64,000 bases of DNA from Flammeovirga sp. SJP92 (GTDB lineage Bacteria > Bacteroidota > Bacteroidia > Cytophagales > Flammeovirgaceae): the NCBI RefSeq assembly GCF_001583495.1, contig NZ_LQAQ01000046.1, forward strand, positions 1 to 64,000, read 5' to 3'. The translations under genes and the position numbers were made by a program. This document shows, piece by piece, positions 60,113 to 64,000 of this stretch (its first letter is position 1; each line of letters begins with the position of its first letter). Below the pieces are notes generated by a model that worked only from the letters and a program-made list of their open reading frames with translations, was not told the DNA's origin and did no database searches.

Positions 60113-60448
60113 TTATTTAAAAAGTGAAAAATTTAGTTTCAATTTATTCGACTGAAAATGAATTTTTTCTAATAAAAAGTATTTAAATCAACGTAAAAAT
60201 ACAATTCTTGATTAAATTAGCACGTAAGTTAATGTATTTTTATACTAGAGCATGTTTGAAACATCTTTTTTAATGAAAATTCCTGAACTATAGTACGTGA
60301 CTAAGATTATTTTGCTGATTATCGAAACAGAATTCAAGTTTAAATTATCTCTTCACTATCTTAGATTTAAGTTTTTTCTTAAACTGTTTACTTCAAATAA
60401 GCTTTTATCAGGTATGCTTTTTTGACTCAAACGAGAAAATTTACTCTT
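60113..60448. other. 336-bp intergenic gap
   Basis: Very AT-rich spacer between the divergent YihY and WD40-caspase genes. I see no RNA gene and no convincing TAnnTTTG box. Confidence 0.4.
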
Positions 60449-63355
60449 ATGAATAAAATTCTTATTACCCTTGTTATTTTTTTACTATGTATAGGGAACT
60501 CATATTCTCAAGAAAAGAATACTTACTTAGTGATTGATGCCAAAGGACATTCTTCTTTGGTTAGAAAAGTCTCGTTTACTTCCAATAATCAAAAAGTAAT
60601 TTCTGTCTCTGAAGATAAAACCATCAGAGTTTGGGATTTAAAATCAAATAGTTTAGTCAAAACCATTTGGGGAGAACATACCGAAGGCAAAGAGGGGAGG
60701 TATAATGCATTAGCACTATCTCCAAATAATGCTATTGTAGCTGTTGGTGGATTTTTACAGAATAATGAAATCAGAATTATTGATCTAAGAAGTGGAAAAC
60801 AAATTGCTTCTTTATTAGGACATGAAAATGTTATTTCGGATTTGAAATTTTCTTCTGATGGTCTTTGGCTCGCTTCTTCAAGCGCAGATAAAACAGTAAA
60901 AATCTGGTATATTCCTGATCTTTCTGACAATGGTTTTGAAGGTGAGCCTTATGAAAAACTCACGATCAGTGATCACTCTGATGTAGTATATAATATTGAT
61001 TTTTCTGAAGATGGAACAAAGCTAGTTACCTGTTCTTTTGACGGAAGTGTGAAACTCTATTCAATGGCCGTTGCTATGAGTAGTGCAAACCTTGCTAAGG
61101 TATGGGAGACAAACAACAAATTTACTAATGTAGATATTTCAAATGACAATCAATATGTAGTTGGCGGACAAACGAATGGAAAAGTCATTGTCTGGAATAC
61201 CAACGGTACTGAGGTTGCTACACTTTCTGATACCAAAGGTTTTATCAGTAGTTTGAATTTTTCAGAAGATGGTGAAAAACTGATGGTTACAGATGCTAAA
61301 GGCAACGTATTTTTCTACAGTACTGATGTATGGTTAAAGAGAGATGCATTCAATGTAAAAGATGGAGTGATTACATCGGCTTCATTTGCCAATAAATCTT
61401 CTGACTATGCTGTGATTGCTACAGGTTCTGAAGGTGTAATTAAAGTTTGGGACCTTAAAAACAAGAAAGTAATCCGTGAATTTAGAGGAGAAGGAATCTC
61501 TAATAAAAGAATTGGACGAAGTGAACAACTCAACTTTGCATTATCCATTACGCCTAAACTAAAGCAACCTTATAATAAGACATTCGATTTTGAAACACTT
61601 TCTATGGGTCTTCAAAAACCTATTCAATCTGCTTTCAAAATGCCTGAGATAAATCAAAATGGTATTCTTCTAAAGAAAATAAGTGCCTATGTGTTACAAT
61701 GTGGCACTGTAAAAATTGAGAATGATAAAAATAGAGACAAAGCCATCAATGCTTATTGTTTTACGCCAAAGGATGATATTGTTGTTGCCAGTGGCGGTTC
61801 TCTGAAACTCTATAATAAAGAAGGAAGCTTAATAAGCTCTTTTGAAGGACACAGTGGTTCTGTGACAACAGCTAATGTATCTGAAAATGGCAAATACTTA
61901 ATTTCATCAAGTACTGACCAAACTACCAAGCTTTGGAATTTACAGACGGGGGAGTTGCTCGTTTCGCTTTTTGTAAGCTCAACAAATGATTGGGTTTGCT
62001 GGTCCCCTCAAGGTTATTATCACGCTTCTGCTGGTGGGGAAAAATACATAGGATGGGTTAAAAATAATGGTATTGGAAATTTGGCCACTTATTATCCAGT
62101 AAGTTTTGCCGCACATGAATTCCACAAAAAAGATATCTTAATTAAAATCATTGAATTAGGTTCTTATGAAGAAGCTAAGAAAGAAATGATGTTTACTACC
62201 GTGGCGTTAGCTAACGTTGTGGCACAGCAACCAAAAATTGAATGGATCTCACCAACATTTACTAATAATGTTCATGAAATAGGAGGATTGGCAAAAGTGG
62301 AAGCTACAGTAGAAAGTAGTTCTGAACTTCAGTCCTTAAAAATCTTGGTTGATGGTAGACCTACTGTAATCTCTTTGGCCAGCCCAGTGCAACAAGGAGG
62401 TAATTTTATTTATACTGTCAACAAAGATATTAAGGTGGAAAAAGAGGAAATCAACTTCCAAATTTTCGCTGCCAATACAAATACTAAAATCACTTCAGAA
62501 CCAAGAAAGGTAATTTCGAAAAGGCCCTCAAAGACAAATTCATTGGATATGGATTTTGATCTAGAAGCAATGTTTAATACTCCAGAAAACGTAGCGTCAC
62601 ATAAAGCGGATATTTTCTTGCTCGCCATTGGTGTTTCAAAATATCAAAATTCAGAGTTAGACCTCACATTTGCTGACAACGATGCCAACGCAATTGCTGA
62701 TATCTATGTTAAACAAAAAAGTAGAGCTGTTTTCAATCAAGTGAATGTGAAAAAATTAACGAATGCAGAAGCTAACAAAGCCAATATAGTAGATGGTTTT
62801 AAATGGTTGTCTGAAAATGCTACGTCAAAAGACCTTGCTATTGTATTTATAGCTTCGCATGGATTGAATTATGAAGATAACTTTTATATCATTCCACATG
62901 ATGTAAAATTAGATGATGTAAAAAATACAGCAGTCAGTTGGTCCGATTGTTCTAATGTCATGTCGTCACTTCCATCACAAGTATTAATGTATGTTGATGC
63001 CTGCAATAGCGGACAATTAGGTAAAGACATTTCTAGGTCAGATAATACTGAAAGCATCCGTCAATTATCCTCAGATGAAAATGGAGTGGTTATTATGTCT
63101 GGTTCTACTGGTAATGAAAGTTCATTAGAATCTCCAGAATGGCAACATGGTGCATTCACTGCCGCTTTGATTGATGGGCTAGGAGAGGGTAAAGCTGATT
63201 ACTCAAGAGATAATATCATTTCATTAAGAGAATTAGATTTATTTATTGCCATGAAAGTGGATGAGTTGACAGATGGAAAACAACATCCTACTACTCAAAA
63301 ACCAAGCACCATCAGTTCCATGACAATTGGAGTTACAAATGGTGAAGGAAATTAG
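60449..63355 (+). CDS. Secreted WD40-repeat caspase-like protein (C14 family)
   Basis: A 968-residue protein from the ATG at 60449; the frame starts nine codons earlier, at 60422. Signal peptide MNKILITLVIFLLCIGNSYSQ. Residues about 30-560 hold seven or more WD40 repeats (GH...VWDLK pattern), residues about 590-690 an Ig-like linker, and residues about 721-968 a caspase-like C14 domain with catalytic His804 in ASHG and Cys852 in DACNSG. Bacterial caspase-like proteases cleave partner proteins, often in stress or cell death responses; WD40 repeats offer a protein-binding platform. Target unknown. No partner gene is seen next to it. Confidence 0.9.
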   Translation: MNKILITLVIFLLCIGNSYSQEKNTYLVIDAKGHSSLVRKVSFTSNNQKVISVSEDKTIRVWDLKSNSLVKTIWGEHTEGKEGRYNALALSPNNAIVAVGGFLQNNEIRIIDLRSGKQIASLLGHENVISDLKFSSDGLWLASSSADKTVKIWYIPDLSDNGFEGEPYEKLTISDHSDVVYNIDFSEDGTKLVTCSFDGSVKLYSMAVAMSSANLAKVWETNNKFTNVDISNDNQYVVGGQTNGKVIVWNTNGTEVATLSDTKGFISSLNFSEDGEKLMVTDAKGNVFFYSTDVWLKRDAFNVKDGVITSASFANKSSDYAVIATGSEGVIKVWDLKNKKVIREFRGEGISNKRIGRSEQLNFALSITPKLKQPYNKTFDFETLSMGLQKPIQSAFKMPEINQNGILLKKISAYVLQCGTVKIENDKNRDKAINAYCFTPKDDIVVASGGSLKLYNKEGSLISSFEGHSGSVTTANVSENGKYLISSSTDQTTKLWNLQTGELLVSLFVSSTNDWVCWSPQGYYHASAGGEKYIGWVKNNGIGNLATYYPVSFAAHEFHKKDILIKIIELGSYEEAKKEMMFTTVALANVVAQQPKIEWISPTFTNNVHEIGGLAKVEATVESSSELQSLKILVDGRPTVISLASPVQQGGNFIYTVNKDIKVEKEEINFQIFAANTNTKITSEPRKVISKRPSKTNSLDMDFDLEAMFNTPENVASHKADIFLLAIGVSKYQNSELDLTFADNDANAIADIYVKQKSRAVFNQVNVKKLTNAEANKANIVDGFKWLSENATSKDLAIVFIASHGLNYEDNFYIIPHDVKLDDVKNTAVSWSDCSNVMSSLPSQVLMYVDACNSGQLGKDISRSDNTESIRQLSSDENGVVIMSGSTGNESSLESPEWQHGAFTAALIDGLGEGKADYSRDNIISLRELDLFIAMKVDELTDGKQHPTTQKPSTISSMTIGVTNGEGN

Positions 63356-63405
63356 ATTCAACATATAATCAGAATGACCCTCAAATTTCTTTTTTAAGAG
63401 TTGAA

Positions 63406-63439
63406 TAGCAACCTGCAAGACAGGTTGCTATTTTTTTTT
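63406..63439 (+). terminator. Rho-independent terminator of the WD40-caspase gene
   Basis: A perfect 10-bp stem TAGCAACCTG/CAGGTTGCTA (63406-63415, 63421-63430), 5-nt loop, then nine T. Confidence 0.95.
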
Positions 63440-63493
63440 GCTCAAAATGATTAAATAAATGTAAATATAATAAAAGACTATTTTATCTTTTAT

Positions 63494-63501
63494 TATATTT
63501 G
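63494..63501 (+). promoter_or_regulatory. Probable -7 box of the yecH-like gene
   Basis: TATATTTG fits TAnnTTTG and lies 28 bp before the start codon at 63529. Confidence 0.6.
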
Positions 63502-63528
63502 TTGTATACAAAAACAAAATAGAATAAG

Positions 63529-63783
63529 ATGAATACTACACACATACACGAAGTAATATTTTTAGTTCAAGATAATGATGGTGTTTTCACTGAAGAAGGT
63601 TTAAATAATGCAATTGCTGAGAAGATGGGAGCTGATGTTCATTTTGTAGCATGTTCAGGTGTTCCATTTCCAAAAGAAGAAGCATTAGCATTTTTAATAG
63701 AAAGAGATAAAGTACTAGTCAACAATGAGGGAAAAGTAGAGGTGCATCCCACAATGAAGATGTGTGACTCACATACCAGATAG
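63529..63783 (+). CDS. YecH-like putative metal-binding protein (DUF2492)
   Basis: An 84-residue protein with the pattern of the YecH/DUF2492 family: IHEVIFLV at the start, a central FVACSG and a closing CDSH, giving a His/Cys set that could bind a metal ion. The family has been noted near metal-enzyme maturation genes; the role is unproven. It is a single-gene unit with its own promoter box and terminator. Confidence 0.82.
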   Translation: MNTTHIHEVIFLVQDNDGVFTEEGLNNAIAEKMGADVHFVACSGVPFPKEEALAFLIERDKVLVNNEGKVEVHPTMKMCDSHTR

Positions 63784-63793
63784 TGTTTATTTT

Positions 63794-63820
63794 AAAAAAG
63801 GGATTTATATCCCTTTTTTT
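63794..63820 (+). terminator. Rho-independent terminator of the yecH-like gene
   Basis: An 11-bp stem AAAAAAGGGAT/ATCCCTTTTTT (63794-63804, 63809-63819) with a 4-nt loop; T-runs lie on both strands. The remaining bases to 64000 show nothing recognisable. Confidence 0.9.
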
Positions 63821-64000
63821 TATACGATTATCTCAGTTTTCCAAACAATAATTTCATGAGCTAGAACTAGTCGATTGCTGTTGTATTTTTTTGAATACAA
63901 TTCATTAATGTACTCAATTATGTTCCAAGTTATCTCATTTTCAAGAAGGAGCAGTGCTTTAAAAAATCGTCTTTAATTTTAAAAATTCATCATCTTACCT

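Noticed and set aside
1-64000. tRNA, rRNA, riboswitch or replication origin
   Set aside because: No cloverleaf, rRNA-like stretch, recognisable riboswitch core or DnaA-box cluster was found by eye; a covariance-model search would be needed to exclude small RNAs.

Overview
The window is a chromosomal segment of an AT-rich member of the Bacteroidota, most likely a marine, polysaccharide-degrading Cytophagales-type bacterium (Flammeovirga-like is a guess from gene content). Evidence: promoters of the TAnnTTTG type, a C-terminal type IX secretion signal on a GH16 agarase, a DUF4374 lipoprotein beside a TonB-dependent receptor, a LruC-domain lipoprotein, two large type I sulfatases, and many lipoproteins with short lipoboxes. 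No rRNA, tRNA, phage or CRISPR was recognised.

Layout. 1-5.6 kb: tail of a DUF1214 protein, a 23-bp tandem palindromic array, an AraC regulator divergent from a sulfatase, and a GH16 agarase. 6-7.2 kb: a YcaQ-type DNA glycosylase. 7.2-22 kb: a REP-associated transposase (RAYT) with five to six REP-bounded repeat units, interleaved with AraC regulators and divergent hydrolytic genes (alkylsulfatase-like MBL protein, OprB-like porin, epoxide-hydrolase-like protein, HSL esterase, second sulfatase, choloylglycine-hydrolase-like amidase). 22-26.3 kb: small lipoprotein, membrane cyclase, prolyl oligopeptidase. 26.5-33.5 kb: beta-barrel protein, then an operon resembling the Bacteroides xenosiderophore system xusABC (TonB receptor, DUF4374 lipoprotein, small lipoprotein, PepSY protein). 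33.7-38 kb: two more AraC regulators around a DUF3604 protein. 38-43 kb: beta-mannosidase, AGE epimerase and aldo/keto reductase. 43.6-48.6 kb: LruC lipoprotein, a receiver-sugar transferase fusion and two single-domain receivers. 48.9-64 kb: housekeeping and signalling genes (cysM, DUF3347, 7TM-SpoIIE phosphatase, periplasmic-binding-like protein, pflA, NUDIX, putative porin, GNAT, YihY/BrkB, WD40-caspase, YecH).

How it works together. Six AraC paralogs sit in the first 38 kb. Ten promoters there share one geometry: two 15-bp direct repeats whose starts are 21 bp apart, and a TAnnTTTG-type -7 box that begins 37 bp after the start of the second repeat. The targets are mostly secreted enzymes for sulfate, ester, amide and epoxide bonds plus outer-membrane transport proteins, so the region looks like a set of parallel AraC-controlled catabolic modules for sulfated or acylated small molecules; the substrate is unknown. 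The five most similar AraC proteins share the first recognition helix but differ in the second, and their presumed operators share the first half (TGAnCT, except one) but differ in the second. One such promoter (37.9 kb) has no gene behind it, only a terminator about 100 bp downstream. The RAYT and its GTAG-hairpin repeats occupy the gene ends of the same region, and in three cases the repeat supplies the stop codon.
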